From the NCBI GenBank assembly GCA_016699635.1, contig CP064983.1, positions 3,162,001 through 3,226,000 on the forward strand: 64,000 nucleotides of DNA, written 5' to 3'. The stretch comes from Bacteroidota bacterium (GTDB lineage: Bacteria > Bacteroidota > Bacteroidia > AKYH767-A > OLB10). The notes beneath the pieces were generated by a model. It saw only the letters and a program-made list of their open reading frames with translations. It was not told the DNA's origin and did not search any database. Each line of letters opens with the position of its first letter. The stretch's first letter is position 1. Positions 29,182-39,125 of this stretch are shown here, piece by piece. Position numbers and translations under genes: made by a program.

Positions 29182-30350
29182 TTATGCAAAAATCGGATGT
29201 CTTTCAAAAGGTTTATTACGGTCAAAAAGATATCTATAAGTAATTAATGTCCTGCTGCGCCATGACCCTAACGACTCTGCCACAGATACCATTTTGGGAT
29301 TGAAATCGCCTATCCATTGTAACTCACAATCTTCGTACTTGGTCTCATTCATAATATGAGCTGTACCATCTACAATCATAAAACTGTCAATACCCTTGCC
29401 CTGAAATTCAGGAATTACGCCAAACACAAGCCCAATCATTCTCTTAGAAACTTTTCGCTTTAGCATCAACATCAACCTTAGCTTTTCAAACCATCCAAAT
29501 TTGCCATTGAAGTATTTGAATATTTGATTGATATCAGGCAGATTGACCCAAAATGCTACAGGCTCGTTTTTATAATACACATACCAGATTATTTTTTCAT
29601 CAATTACCGGTTTCATTTTTTTGAAAAATTGCTGTACTTGCTTTGATTCCAACTCCTTGCCGCTACCATGTTTTATCCAGGCTTTATTATAGATTGTTCT
29701 GAAATCTTCAGCAAATTTTTCTAATTGCGATTTCTTAATGTGAACAGCTTTAAAATCCTTATTTGCTTTTATCAATGCATGACGTTCGTAAAACTTTTCG
29801 TCTAACTGATTTCTTACTTTTAACCCATAGCAATACTGCTTGAAATATATTTCAAAACCATAAGACTCAAAAAATTCCTGATAATAGGTTGGATTATAAT
29901 TCATTTTATAGGGTGGCTCATGAAAACCATCAGTAAGCAATCCCCACCAACTGTCACGCTCACCAAAATTTATCGATCATCCATTGCCTCCATGCCTCTT
30001 GAAATTAGCCATTCTTTTGCTGTATCAAAAAGTTTAAATGCAACTTCTTTATCATCAATACACTCAAAAAGCCCATGCCTCCGGTCGGTTGTTTATTATT
30101 CTTGGTCGCAGTTTTTATCAATAAATGCTGCAATGCGTCCAACAACTTTATTACTACTGTTCCTTAAAATCCATCGGGTACACTCCCCATGTCTGAAAAA
30201 TTTATTTTTTGTAGCATCAAAAACAGATTCAATGTCATTGTCTAATGGCTGAATCCAGTTAGCATCTGAAGCATAAATCTGCTTGAGAAGTAATAAAAAA
30301 TCTTTCTTATGTGCGGCATGATTAACTTCAATAACTTGCATAGGCTGCAA
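29182..30350 (-). CDS. GNAT-like N-acetyltransferase of unknown substrate (several frameshifts)
   Basis: The N-terminal part (VIEVNHAAHKKDFLLLLKQI, 30350 to about 30096), middle (FFECIDDKEVAFKLFDTAKE) and C-terminal part (from FGERDSWWGLLTDGF to 29182) lie in different frames but read as one protein of about 385 residues. A T run near 30066 and the stretch near 29975 need corrections. The conserved stretch before FGERDSWWG, usually DGPINFGERD in this family, is damaged. The C-terminal half carries the acetyltransferase fold (IPEFQGKGIDSFMI as acetyl-CoA loop). Substrate unknown. Confidence 0.65.
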
Positions 30351-30357
30351 AACTACT

Positions 30358-30365
30358 TATTTTTG
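30358..30365 (+). promoter_or_regulatory. promoter -7 box of the SDR operon
   Basis: TATTTTTG matches TAnnTTTG, 28 bases before the SDR start. Confidence 0.45.
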
Positions 30366-30392
30366 CCATGAGCATTTTATACATTTTTTTCA

Positions 30393-31197
30393 TTGAAAAA
30401 TAAAGTTGTCATTATTACAGGAGCCACATCAGGAATTGGAAATGCCTGTGCACGATATTTCGCACAGCAAGGATGTCACATCGTTATTGCAGCACGCAAT
30501 GAAGAGAAACTTAACCGCATTGGCAATGAGTTGAAATCTCTTTATGGCAACTGTTTATCCATTAAGACCGATGTTGCTTTAGAAGATGACTGTAAAAATC
30601 TTATTCAAAAAACTATAGATACATACAACCGAATTGATATTCTGATTAACAATGCCGGAATTTCTATAGCGCTTCTGCTGAATGATGTTTCATTGAACGT
30701 GATGCATCAGGTGATGGATATTCATTTTTGGGGGACAGTTTATTGCACAAAATATGCACTCCCCTATCTTTTAAAATCACAAGGCTCTGTAGTGGGTGTA
30801 TCATCCATTGCCGGAAAGATAGGACTACCTGCACGTTGTGCTTATAGTGCAAGTAAATTTGCTATGGAAGGCTTTTTAGAATCTTTGCGTATTGAAAACT
30901 TAAAAAACAATTTACATGTTTTAGTTGCAGCACCGGGCTATACGGCAAGTAATATCCGAAATACTGCATTAAATAAAGATGGTCAGCAGCAGGAAGAATC
31001 TCCATTGGACGAATCTAAATTAATGAAACCCGAAACTGTAGCTTACGAAATTTACAATGCTGTTTTACATCGCAAACGTGACCTTGTGTTAACCACCAAT
31101 GGCAAACTTACAGTATGGCTAACAAATTTTTCCAAGCTGGCTGGATAAAATAGTTTATAATTTCGTAGCTAAAGAACCCGACTCACCATTTAAATAA
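30393..31197 (+). CDS. short-chain dehydrogenase/reductase (frameshift near the 3' end)
   Basis: Classical SDR: NAD(P) loop TGATSGIGNACARYF, NNAGIS strand, catalytic Ser (VSSIAG) and Tyr-x3-Lys (YSASKFAMEGF). The first usable codon is TTG at 30393, right before KNKVVIITG. The deposited frame stops at 31148. With one fewer T in the run near 31128 the protein reads FPSWLDKIVYNFVAKEPD to a TAA at 31195-31197, about 267 residues. It is followed ten bases later by the lipoprotein gene. Substrate unknown. Confidence 0.8.
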
Positions 31198-31207
31198 TCA
31201 AATTAAA

Positions 31208-31738
31208 ATGTCAATAAGAACAATTATATTCAGTGCACTATCCTGTATTTTACTTGCATCATGCACCAATACCAAGCAGCAGTTAAAAGATGAAATAGAC
31301 TCTAAAGAAAAACTTTTGTACGAGAATAAAAACGGACGAATTAATACAAAACTGGCTCGCGAAGTAATTATTCATTACCGCTATTATGCAGAAAAATTCC
31401 CTGACGATTCTTTGTCAGTTGAGTATCTTTTTAAAGCAGGCGATGTTTCTGTGGGTATTGCTGCTTATGATAATGCATTGGAGTATTTCAAAATCATTAC
31501 AGAGAAATATCCAAAAAGTAACAGAGCTGCCTACTCACTCTTTCTGCAAGGATATATAAGTGAAAATAATCTGGAAGACACATTAAACGCCAGAAAATAT
31601 TATAATGAGTTTTTGGAAAAATATCCCAACAATGAAATGGCTGAAAGCGCTCGTTTCTCAATTTTAAATCTTGGAAAAAGTGCAGAAGATGTAATGAAGC
31701 AAATTGACGGAAACAAAGACTCAATTTCTGAAAAATAA
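31208..31738 (+). CDS. TPR lipoprotein, BamD/YbgF-like
   Basis: 176 residues. Lipoprotein signal with lipobox LLASC (Cys about residue 19), then tetratricopeptide-like helices (AYDNALEYFKIITEKYPKSN, ARKYYNEFLEKYPNNEMA). This layout resembles outer-membrane assembly lipoproteins and tol-pal adaptors, but the protein is short for BamD. It lies between the SDR gene and the TMTC-like gene, two bases before the latter, in one operon. Intact. Confidence 0.75.
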   Translation: MSIRTIIFSALSCILLASCTNTKQQLKDEIDSKEKLLYENKNGRINTKLAREVIIHYRYYAEKFPDDSLSVEYLFKAGDVSVGIAAYDNALEYFKIITEKYPKSNRAAYSLFLQGYISENNLEDTLNARKYYNEFLEKYPNNEMAESARFSILNLGKSAEDVMKQIDGNKDSISEK

Positions 31739-31740
31739 TT

Positions 31741-33680
31741 ATGACAAAAAACAAGAAACAGAAAGAGAGTATTGCAGAAGCACATCAGAAAAAACAACAG
31801 CAGAAAGCTGATGAAGCAAGAAACCATAAGATTAAAATTCTTCGCAGGATACTTGCCTTAATTTGTGGATTGTGTGGTGTGATATTATATTTAAACACAT
31901 TGCATCATGGGTTTGTATTAGATGATTTTTCTGTAATTCTTGAAAACCGCATTACGAAGCAAGGCTTAAAAGCGATACCTCAGATTTTTTCTACCTCCTA
32001 CAGAAGTGGATATTATTTAGGTACTGATGAACTGTATCGTCCTATACCTAAATCAATCTTTGCCATTTCATGGAATTGGTTTGGTAACAATCCTCTTCCA
32101 CTCCATTTGTTGAATATTGTTCTTTTCGGAATTACGGGCATCGTGTTGTTTAATTTTTGTTACTTACTTTTTCCAAATCTGGTTTTTTCTTTCATAGCAT
32201 CAATGTTGTTTATGTTTCACCCTGCGCACAGAGGTTGTTGCCAACATAAAAAGTGTTGATGAAATACTTAGTTTTTTGCTATGTATTTCTGCATGTATTT
32301 TTCTGGCAAGATATGTTCAGACAAAAAGAATTTCTGAATTAGTTTTAACTTCAGTCTGTTTTTTTGCTGCCCTGCTTTCAAAAGAATCATCTATTACTTT
32401 TTAGCAGTTTTTCCGTTGCTGATTTTATTGAAGTCTGACAAAAAGGAAACATCATACAATTGGAGTGTTGAATTAAAACCCATGTTGACACTAACAGCAT
32501 TTGCACTGTTATTTCTGATGATTCGTCATTCTGTTCTCAGTAAGATAGCAAGTGGTGATCCATCTATTGCAGACAACTTGTTGATGGCTGCAAAATCTTC
32601 TGATCAGAAATTTGCTACTGCCGTTATGATTTTAGGAATGTATTTAAAGCTACTTTTTATTCCTCATCCCCTTGTTTTTGATTATTCCTATAATCAAATT
32701 CCATTAGTTGGTATGGGAAACATCTGGTTTCTTCTTTCTCTATTAATTCATGTCGGATTATTAGTTTGGGCTATTTTATTATTGAAGAAAAATAAATTGT
32801 TGTCATTTATTATTCTGTTTTATTTTATTTCGATGAGCATCTATTCCAACATTTTTTATGTGATAGGCTCATCGTTTGGAGAACGTTTTTTATACACTGC
32901 AAGTTTTGGCTTTTGTATGGCTGTAGCTTATGCATTTTCATTATTAAGTAAAAATCAGAATGTTGAAACTGTTTCTTCTTTTTCAAAAACAACCTGACTG
33001 TCTTTCTAATATTCCTTCCTGTTGCCTTTGCATTTGGCTATAAAACCATCACCAGAAACACTGTCTGGAAGTCGAACTACACTTTGTATGCTAATGATGT
33101 TAACCTTTCTCCCAACAGTACGAGAACGCACTATTATTATGGCAATCTTTTGGCAAAAGACGATTTTCAAAAAGACAAAACAGATCAGGAAAAAGACTCT
33201 ATTCAAAAACTTGCATTGAGTGAACTAGAAAAATCTGTTGCTATTTTCCCGTTTGGCGATGCCTATAATCAAATGGGAATTATTTATGATAAAAGAAAAG
33301 AATTTAAGAAATCATTCGAGAGCTATCAACAAGCAATGAAGGCTGCACCTAACGACCCGATGATTCAAAACAATTTAGGCTCATTGTATTTCAATATGGG
33401 GCAGATACCTGAGGCAAAAGCATGTTATGAAAAAGCTGTTCAATTGAATCCTTCATACTCCGAAGCGTTGATGAATTTAGGCAGCGCCTGCGGCATGATG
33501 AAACAATATGATGATGCTGTAACAAACTATTTAAAAGCAATTAAATTTGATCCTAATCTGGCGCAGGCATATTATTATCTCGGCTTAACCTATCGTTTTA
33601 AAGGCGATCAGCAAAATTCTGAATTCTATTATAATCAGGCAGCAAAAATGGATCCTGAAAAATACGGTAAGAAGAAATAA
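31741..33680 (+). CDS. TMTC-like GT-C glycosyltransferase with C-terminal TPRs (three frameshifts)
   Basis: Reconstructed as one membrane protein of about 645 residues. A Lys/Gln-rich start is followed by a GT-C core with acidic loop HHGFVLDDFS, YRPIPKSIFA and HPAHTEVVANIKSVDE, the last as in protein O-mannosyltransferases of the TMTC/DUF1736 type. Many membrane helices follow, then at least three TPRs (EAKACYEKAVQLNPSYSEAL). Breaks: two bases missing near 32230, one T short at about 32401 (ITFLAVFPLL restored) and one T short near 32985 (FKNNLTVFLIF restored). Probably glycosylates exported proteins; the acceptor is unknown. Confidence 0.75.
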
Positions 33681-33682
33681 AA

Positions 33683-33706
33683 AAAGCTGCCTTTGCAGAC
33701 AGCTTT
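33683..33706. terminator. rho-independent terminator
   Basis: AAAGCTG and CAGCTTT pair around a short inner stem, just past the TMTC-like stop and ahead of the convergent FKBP gene; likely works both ways. Confidence 0.65.
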
Positions 33707-33728
33707 AAGTTTGATTATTATATTGCGA

Positions 33729-34434
33729 TTACTTATCAATAGAAATTAATTCAACTTCAAAAACCAATGTTTCATTTGGACCATGGCTCCACCTGCTCCA
33801 CTTTCGCCATAAGCTAAGTTTGCAGGAATAAACAACTTCCATTTAGAACCAACAGGCATCAATTGCAATGCTTCTGTCCATCCCGGTATTACCTGATTAA
33901 CGCCAAACTGCGCAGGTTGACCTCTTTCAACAGAACTATCAAATACTTTACCATCAATGGTTGTTCCATGATAATGTGTAGTTACTTTATCTGTAGCTGC
34001 TGGTTTTGGACCGGTACCTTCTTTAATAATTTCATACTGAATACGCTTGGCAATGTTACCACACCTTTGCGTTTACCATTCTCTTCTAAGAATTTTTTAC
34101 CTTTTTCTAAGTTAACACCGGCTTTTGCTTTCGCTTCCTGATCTTTTACTTTTTGTTTTTCGCCCATATACGCTCCAATGCAAGCCTGAACTTGCTCCAT
34201 GGTTAAGGCGGTTTTTTCACCTTTCAAAGCTTCGGAAATACCTCTTGAAATCAAGTCAACATTCATGTCGGTTAGTCCGTCTTTTTTCATGTTTTCGCCA
34301 ATAGAAACTCCTATACCATAGCTTACAGAGTCTAAATTGGTTGTGATGGCTTGTGATCCACCTGTGTTTTTCTGTCCACATGCGCTGAACGCCATTGCCA
34401 GAAAACTAAAAACTGTTACATTAAATTTATTCAT
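33729..34434 (-). CDS. FKBP-type peptidyl-prolyl cis-trans isomerase lipoprotein (two frameshifts)
   Basis: Lipoprotein signal MNKFNVTVFSFLAMAFSAC, then the FKBP N-terminal dimerisation helices (YGIGVSIGENMKKDGL) and the isomerase domain (KVTTHYHGTTIDGKVFDSS, GQPAQFGVNQVIPGWTEALQ, PANLAYGESGAGG). Breaks occur near 34055 (after VVTLPS) and near 33782 (PNETLVFEVELISIDK restored). The repaired length is about 235 residues. The gene acts in protein folding in the periplasm by family role. Start ATG at 34434 after a TATATTTG box. Confidence 0.85.
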
Positions 34435-34457
34435 TATTTGCTTTTTTAAAATCCGCG

Positions 34458-34465
34458 CAAATATA
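34458..34465 (-). promoter_or_regulatory. FKBP gene promoter -7 box
   Basis: TATATTTG on the minus strand, 23 bases before the ATG; exact TAnnTTTG match. Confidence 0.5.
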
Positions 34466-34612
34466 GACTTATATCATTTGCAATTTCATTCCTTAGAAAA
34501 TAAAACTGAGTTTCTTTCATTCACATTTTGAATGTTAATAACTCTGTATGAATAGCCCGTTAACTTGACATTTTGTTTATAATTTTATGAAAGTGCAAAC
34601 CATAATGAAGCT

Positions 34613-34620
34613 ATTTTTGT
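34613..34620 (+). promoter_or_regulatory. promoter -7 box before the MBL-fold gene
   Basis: TATTTTTG, 35 bases before the ATG at 34656; could also drive parA-parB downstream. Confidence 0.4.
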
Positions 34621-34655
34621 GAATTGCTAAAAAGTGAAGTATTGTACTGATTAAG

Positions 34656-35336
34656 ATGAAAATTACTTACTACGGTCATTCTTGTTTTCTGCTCGAAGTT
34701 GCCTCCAAACGCATACTGTTCGACCCATTTATTACCGGCAATCCATTAGCCGTTAGTATTAAGATTCAGAGCATTAAGGCTGATTATATCCTCATTTCTC
34801 ATGGACATGGCGATCACATTGGCGATGCTGTTGAAATTGCACGCCAAACAAATGCTTTGGTAATCAGTAATTTTGAAATCTGTAATTGGATTCAGGACAA
34901 AGGCATCAATCAGGTACATAGTATGAATATTGGTGGGCACAAACTTTTTGACTTCGGTAAGTTGAAATGTGTAAACGCCATCCACAGCAGTTCGTTCCCT
35001 GATGGTTCTTATGGTGGTAATCCAATGGGATTTTTATTAGAAACAGCAGAAGGAAACCTCTACTATTCCGGTGATACGGCTCTAACCTACGACATGAAAC
35101 TTATTGGAGATTATAAAAGAATTGACCTGTGCATGCTTCCTATCGGCAATAATTTTACCATGGGAATTGACAATGCTTTAATTGCTTCGGAGTTTGTAAA
35201 ATGCGACCGCATTATTGGAATGCATTACGACACATTCGAGCCGATAAAAATTGATCATGCAGAAGCAAAGGACAAATTCAGTAATGCTGGTAAGGAACTC
35301 ATTTTAATGAACATTGGCAGTACAATGACTTTTTAA
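34656..35336 (+). CDS. metallo-beta-lactamase fold hydrolase, UPF0173 type
   Basis: 226 residues starting MKITYYGHSCFLLEV. Metal-binding HGHGDHIGD (about residue 49), further His in NAIHSSSFPDG, Asp in YYSGDTALTYD and final His in IIGMHYDTFEPI. UPF0173 members are predicted metal-dependent hydrolases with no firm substrate. It precedes parA by 29 bases and may share a transcript. Intact. Confidence 0.88.
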   Translation: MKITYYGHSCFLLEVASKRILFDPFITGNPLAVSIKIQSIKADYILISHGHGDHIGDAVEIARQTNALVISNFEICNWIQDKGINQVHSMNIGGHKLFDFGKLKCVNAIHSSSFPDGSYGGNPMGFLLETAEGNLYYSGDTALTYDMKLIGDYKRIDLCMLPIGNNFTMGIDNALIASEFVKCDRIIGMHYDTFEPIKIDHAEAKDKFSNAGKELILMNIGSTMTF

Positions 35337-35365
35337 AAATATATACAATAGAAAAAATAAAATAA

Positions 35366-36199
35366 ATGGCTAAAGTAATTTCGATTGCAAATCAAAAAGG
35401 AGGAGTGGGAAAAACAACATCTGCTATTAATCTGGCAGCAAGTTTGGCAGTGCTCGAATATAAAACACTATTGATTGATGCCGACCCGCAGGCAAACAGT
35501 ACAAGTGGTGTTGGATTTGATCCACGAAAAATCACTAACAGTATTTACGAATGTATCATCAACGACCTTGACCCTGCCAAAGCAATTCAGGAAACACAAA
35601 CACCTAATCTGTTTTTACTTCCTGCTCATATTGACTTGGTTGGTGCAGAAATTGAAATGATTAATCTCTCTAACAGAGAGTATATGATGAAGCAGGTAAT
35701 TGATAAAATTTCTGCTGACTATGAGTTTATTATCATTGACTGTTCACCATCGTTAGGATTGGTAACTATCAATGCGCTCACAGCTTCCGACAGCGTAATT
35801 ATTCCGGTTCAGTGTGAATATTTTGCCTTAGAAGGTCTTGGCAAATTGCTCAACACAATCAATATTGTTCAGAGCAGATTAAATCCTAATCTGGGTATTG
35901 AAGGAATCTTACTCACCATGTATGACTCACGTCTGCGACTGAGCAATCAGGTTGTTGAAGAGGTAAAAACACATTTTCAAAATATGGTATTCAGTACCAT
36001 CATTCAGCGTAATACCAAATTGGGCGAAGCTCCCAGCTTTGGCGAAACAATTATTATGCACGATGCCAGCAGCAAAGGTGCTATTAACTACCTGAATCTG
36101 GCAAGAGAAATTCTGCAAAAAAATAATTTAACCGGTGTACCAACACAACGTGAAAAATTATTCAAAGCAGAAGAAACTAAAAAAGTTAGAATGAACTAA
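35366..36199 (+). CDS. parA: chromosome partitioning ATPase ParA (Soj)
   Basis: 277 residues, with deviant Walker A KGGVGKTTSAINLA at the N-terminus, Walker B-like EFIIIDCSPSLGL and the nucleotide-sensing DADPQANST stretch. By family it forms ATP-bound dimers on DNA and moves ParB-bound origins. The C-terminus carries a lysine-rich tail. It is followed by a tandem 23-nt repeat and parB in the typical Bacteroidota order. Intact. Confidence 0.95.
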   Translation: MAKVISIANQKGGVGKTTSAINLAASLAVLEYKTLLIDADPQANSTSGVGFDPRKITNSIYECIINDLDPAKAIQETQTPNLFLLPAHIDLVGAEIEMINLSNREYMMKQVIDKISADYEFIIIDCSPSLGLVTINALTASDSVIIPVQCEYFALEGLGKLLNTINIVQSRLNPNLGIEGILLTMYDSRLRLSNQVVEEVKTHFQNMVFSTIIQRNTKLGEAPSFGETIIMHDASSKGAINYLNLAREILQKNNLTGVPTQREKLFKAEETKKVRMN

Positions 36200-36207
36200 A
36201 TTATTCC

Positions 36208-36254
36208 TTAAACCGTTTCAGATTAAAACCTTAAACCGGTTTCAGATTAAAACC
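36208..36254. repeat. tandem 23-24 nt direct repeat between parA and parB
   Basis: TTAAACCGTTTCAGATTAAAACC, given as 36208-36230, is repeated at once at 36231-36254 with one extra G (CCGG for CCG). It is not the parS consensus (TGTTTCACGTGAAACA). It could be a local duplication or an operator-like pair. Confidence 0.7.
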
Positions 36255-36264
36255 AAAATATAGA

Positions 36265-37154
36265 ATGTCACAAAAAAATCGGGTCTTGGCAAAGGTCTAA
36301 GTGCCTTGCTTGACAACAGCATATCGGTAAATGAATTTAAAGAGATTGGTGTTGCTACATCTAATGCGCAAATCACAACCCTGCCTGTTGATCGTATTGA
36401 AGCCAACCCATTTCAGCCACGCAGCGAGTTTAAAGAAGAAGAATTATTAAACCTTGCCGACTCTATCAGAGTACATGGACTCATTCAACCTATTACCGTA
36501 AGAAAACTTTCTGCCGATAAGTATCAGATAATCTCCGGTGAAAGAAGATTTCGTGCAGCACAATTAGTTGGCTTAACAAATGTTCCTGTTTTTATCCGCC
36601 TTGCCAACGATCAGAGTATGCTGGAAATGGCATTGGTGGAAAATATTCAGCGAGAAAACTTAAATGCTATTGAAATTGCCATAAGCTACAAAAGACTCAT
36701 TGATGAATGTAAACTAACGCAAGAAGACCTTGGACTTCGTGTAGGCAAAGACCGTACGACAGTAACAAACTATCTTCGTTTGTTAAAGTTGCCACCACAA
36801 ATTCAAACTGCTCTTCGTGATGAAAAAATAAGTATGGGACATGCACGTGCCATCATTAGCATTAGCGATCCTGTTATGCAGTTGAAAATTTTCAATGAAA
36901 TACTTGAAAATGATTTAAGCGTTCGCTCTGTTGAAGATATTGTACGAGGCTCATCAAAAAATGAGAAGAAGCAGCCAAGCATCAGCGAAAAGTTTATCAA
37001 AGGAATAGAGTACAAACATATTCAGAAACGTTTGGAAGATAAGTTTGAAACAAAGATTGAAGTTAAGCATCGTAAAAACGGTTCGGGACAAATTATGTTT
37101 ACCTATTTTTCTACTGACGATTTAAATCGGTTACTCGATATTCTTGACGCATAA
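36265..37154 (+). CDS. parB: chromosome partitioning protein ParB (frameshift at the start)
   Basis: The ATG at 36265 opens with MSQ followed by a run of seven A. With eight A the text becomes KKSGLGKGLSALLDNS and joins the main frame, giving 296 residues. The ParB/Srx CTP-binding domain (PFQPRSEFKEEEL, GERRFRAAQL) is followed by the helix-turn-helix (TQEDLGLRVGKDRTTVTNYLR) and a C-terminal dimer domain. By family it binds parS sites near the origin and spreads as a CTP-gated clamp. Loss of the start as deposited is probably an error. Confidence 0.93.
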
Positions 37155-37166
37155 ATTTTTAGCTGC

Positions 37167-37762
37167 ATGAGGTTAAGATTATTGGTAGTTCTGTTTTTTA
37201 CGGTTTACTGCGTAAATGCCCAACAGGACACCATGATTTTTAAGACCAGAACAAGTGTTATTGTTCAGGCCGATTCCATAAAACCCACTGTTGATTTATC
37301 TCAAAAAGTCAATAAACATTCTCCACATAAGGCTACAATCTATTCAGCTATTTTACCAGGCTTAGGTCAGGCTTACAATAAAAAATACTGGAAGATACCT
37401 GTAATTTACGGACTAACAGGAGTGCTTACCTATTTTGCTATTGACAACAACAAAGAGTATGTAGTTTATAAAGATGCCTATAAATGGCGACTCGATGACA
37501 ACAGTGCTACTGTAGATAAGTTTGAAGGTATTTACTCAGATGAGGATTTGCGAATTTAAAAAACTATTATCGCAGAAACCGCGACCTTTCCTTTAGCGGA
37601 ATGGGTGTTGTTTATTTGCTCAATGTAGTTGATGCAGCACTTGATGCTCACTTGTTTTATTTTGATGTAAGTGATGATTTATCCTTAAAAGTGCAACCCG
37701 GAATACAACCCATGAGCCATACTGCATTTGCAGGTGTAAAACTGAGTTTACAAATAAAGTAA
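37167..37762 (+). CDS. DUF5683 membrane protein (one frameshift)
   Basis: Signal peptide (LRLLVVLFFTVYCVNAQ), then the DUF5683 hallmarks ATIYSAILPGLGQAYNKKYW and YFAIDNNKEYVVYKDAYK. The deposited frame stops at 37559. A shift in the A/T run there restores KNYYRRNRDLSFSGMGVVYL, then LNVVDAALDAHLFYFDVSDD, and runs to the TAA at 37760-37762, about 198 residues. The DUF5683 gene sits between parB and dapB in many Bacteroidota; its role is unknown. Confidence 0.82.
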
Positions 37763-37765
37763 GAT

Positions 37766-38479
37766 ATGAAAATTGCACTGTTTGGATACGGAAAAATGGG
37801 CAAGGAAATAGAAACTGCTGCTATTGAGAGTGGACATCAAATTGTTCTAAAAATTAACTCTGCAAATTACAATCAGCTTAATAAGGAGTCTCTACAAACT
37901 GCCGATGTTGCCATAGAATTTTCAAGGCCTGAAACGGCAGTAAGCAATGCTAAATTATGTATTGATTCAAACGTTCCTGTAATTATTGGTACAACAGGTT
38001 GGTATGAACACAAAGCAACATTAGAGCAATATTGTATTCAAAATAATGGAACGGTTATTTATGCTTCTAACTTCAGCACGGGTGTGAATATATTTTTTAT
38101 CATCAATGAGATGTTGTCTAAACTTATGGCACCTATGAAATATGATGCATGGATTGAAGAAGTACACCACATTCATAAAAAAGATATTCCAAGTGGCACA
38201 GCCATAACACTAGCTAATGATGTACTGAAATATAACAAACAATATTCAGGATGGGCAATTAATGATGAAGATGGTAAACTTCCCATATACGCACAGCGCA
38301 TTGACGAAGTAACAGGTTTTCATTCAGTTTCATTCCGTAACGAAGTTGACACCATTGAGATTACACACAATGCATTCAGCAGAAAAGGATTTGCACTTGG
38401 TGCCATAAAAGCTGCAGAAATAGCTTTGACAAAAAAAGGATTTTACGAGTATAAGAACCTTTTAATAGAACAGCCTTGA
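37766..38479 (+). CDS. dapB: 4-hydroxy-tetrahydrodipicolinate reductase
   Basis: NAD(P)H-dependent step of lysine and diaminopimelate synthesis. 237 residues with Rossmann loop GYGKMGKEIE at the N-terminus, AIEFSRPETA, GTTGWYEH and the catalytic/substrate loop EVHHIHKKDIPSGTAIT (His and Lys present). Starts three bases after the DUF5683 stop and is followed four bases later by nth, so parA to nth form one run. Intact. Confidence 0.93.
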   Translation: MKIALFGYGKMGKEIETAAIESGHQIVLKINSANYNQLNKESLQTADVAIEFSRPETAVSNAKLCIDSNVPVIIGTTGWYEHKATLEQYCIQNNGTVIYASNFSTGVNIFFIINEMLSKLMAPMKYDAWIEEVHHIHKKDIPSGTAITLANDVLKYNKQYSGWAINDEDGKLPIYAQRIDEVTGFHSVSFRNEVDTIEITHNAFSRKGFALGAIKAAEIALTKKGFYEYKNLLIEQP

Positions 38480-38483
38480 TTTT

Positions 38484-39125
38484 ATGTTGCTAAAAGAGCG
38501 ATATAAATATGTAATCGGTTACTTCAGGAAAAACATGCCTGTGGCAGAAACTGAATTGGTTTACAAAAATCCATATCAACTTTTAGTTGCAGTTATTCTA
38601 TCTGCTCAATGTACTGACAAAAGAGTCAATATGGTTACTCCTGAATTATTCAAAGCTTTTCCTACGGCTAAAAAACTTTCAGAAACAGAGCCTGAAGAAG
38701 TTTTTGAGTATATAAAATCTATAAGCTATCCAAACAACAAGGCAAAACATCTTGTCGGTATGTCGCGAATGCTTTTAGAAAAGTTTGAAGGAGAAGTTCC
38801 GTCAGAACTTGATGACCTGATTCAACTACCTGGAGTTGGCCGCAAAACTGCTAATGTAATTTCATCTGTTGTTTTCAATAAAGCTGCAATGGCTGTTGAC
38901 ACACACGTTTTTCGTGTGGCAGCACGATTAGGTCTTACACGCAATGCAAAAACACCATTAGCTACAGAAATGCAGTTAGTAAAACATATACCTGAAGAAT
39001 TAATTGCAACGGCACACCATTGGCTCATACTTCATGGCCGTTATGTTTGTACGGCTCGAAATCCAAAATGTAATATTTGCGGATTAAAAGATGTTTGTGC
39101 TTATTATAAAAAACATCCTGTTTAA
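38484..39125 (+). CDS. nth: endonuclease III
   Basis: Bifunctional DNA glycosylase/AP lyase that removes oxidised pyrimidines. 213 residues: helix-hairpin-helix LPGVGRKTANVI with catalytic Lys, catalytic Asp in AVDTHVFRVAARLGL and the [4Fe-4S] loop Cys-x6-Cys-x2-Cys-x5-Cys (CTARNPKCNICGLKDVC). Last gene of the parA-parB-DUF5683-dapB run. Converges with the YrdC gene, with overlapping stops. Intact. Confidence 0.94.
   Translation: MLLKERYKYVIGYFRKNMPVAETELVYKNPYQLLVAVILSAQCTDKRVNMVTPELFKAFPTAKKLSETEPEEVFEYIKSISYPNNKAKHLVGMSRMLLEKFEGEVPSELDDLIQLPGVGRKTANVISSVVFNKAAMAVDTHVFRVAARLGLTRNAKTPLATEMQLVKHIPEELIATAHHWLILHGRYVCTARNPKCNICGLKDVCAYYKKHPV

Noticed and set aside
31741..33680. programmed ribosomal frameshifting in the TMTC-like gene
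   Set aside because: Three breaks of differing size in plain T runs and a dinucleotide loss look like sequence errors, as in many other genes here.
35336..37200. parS site near parA-parB
   Set aside because: I found no TGTTTCACGTGAAACA-like palindrome; the 23-nt repeat differs from it.
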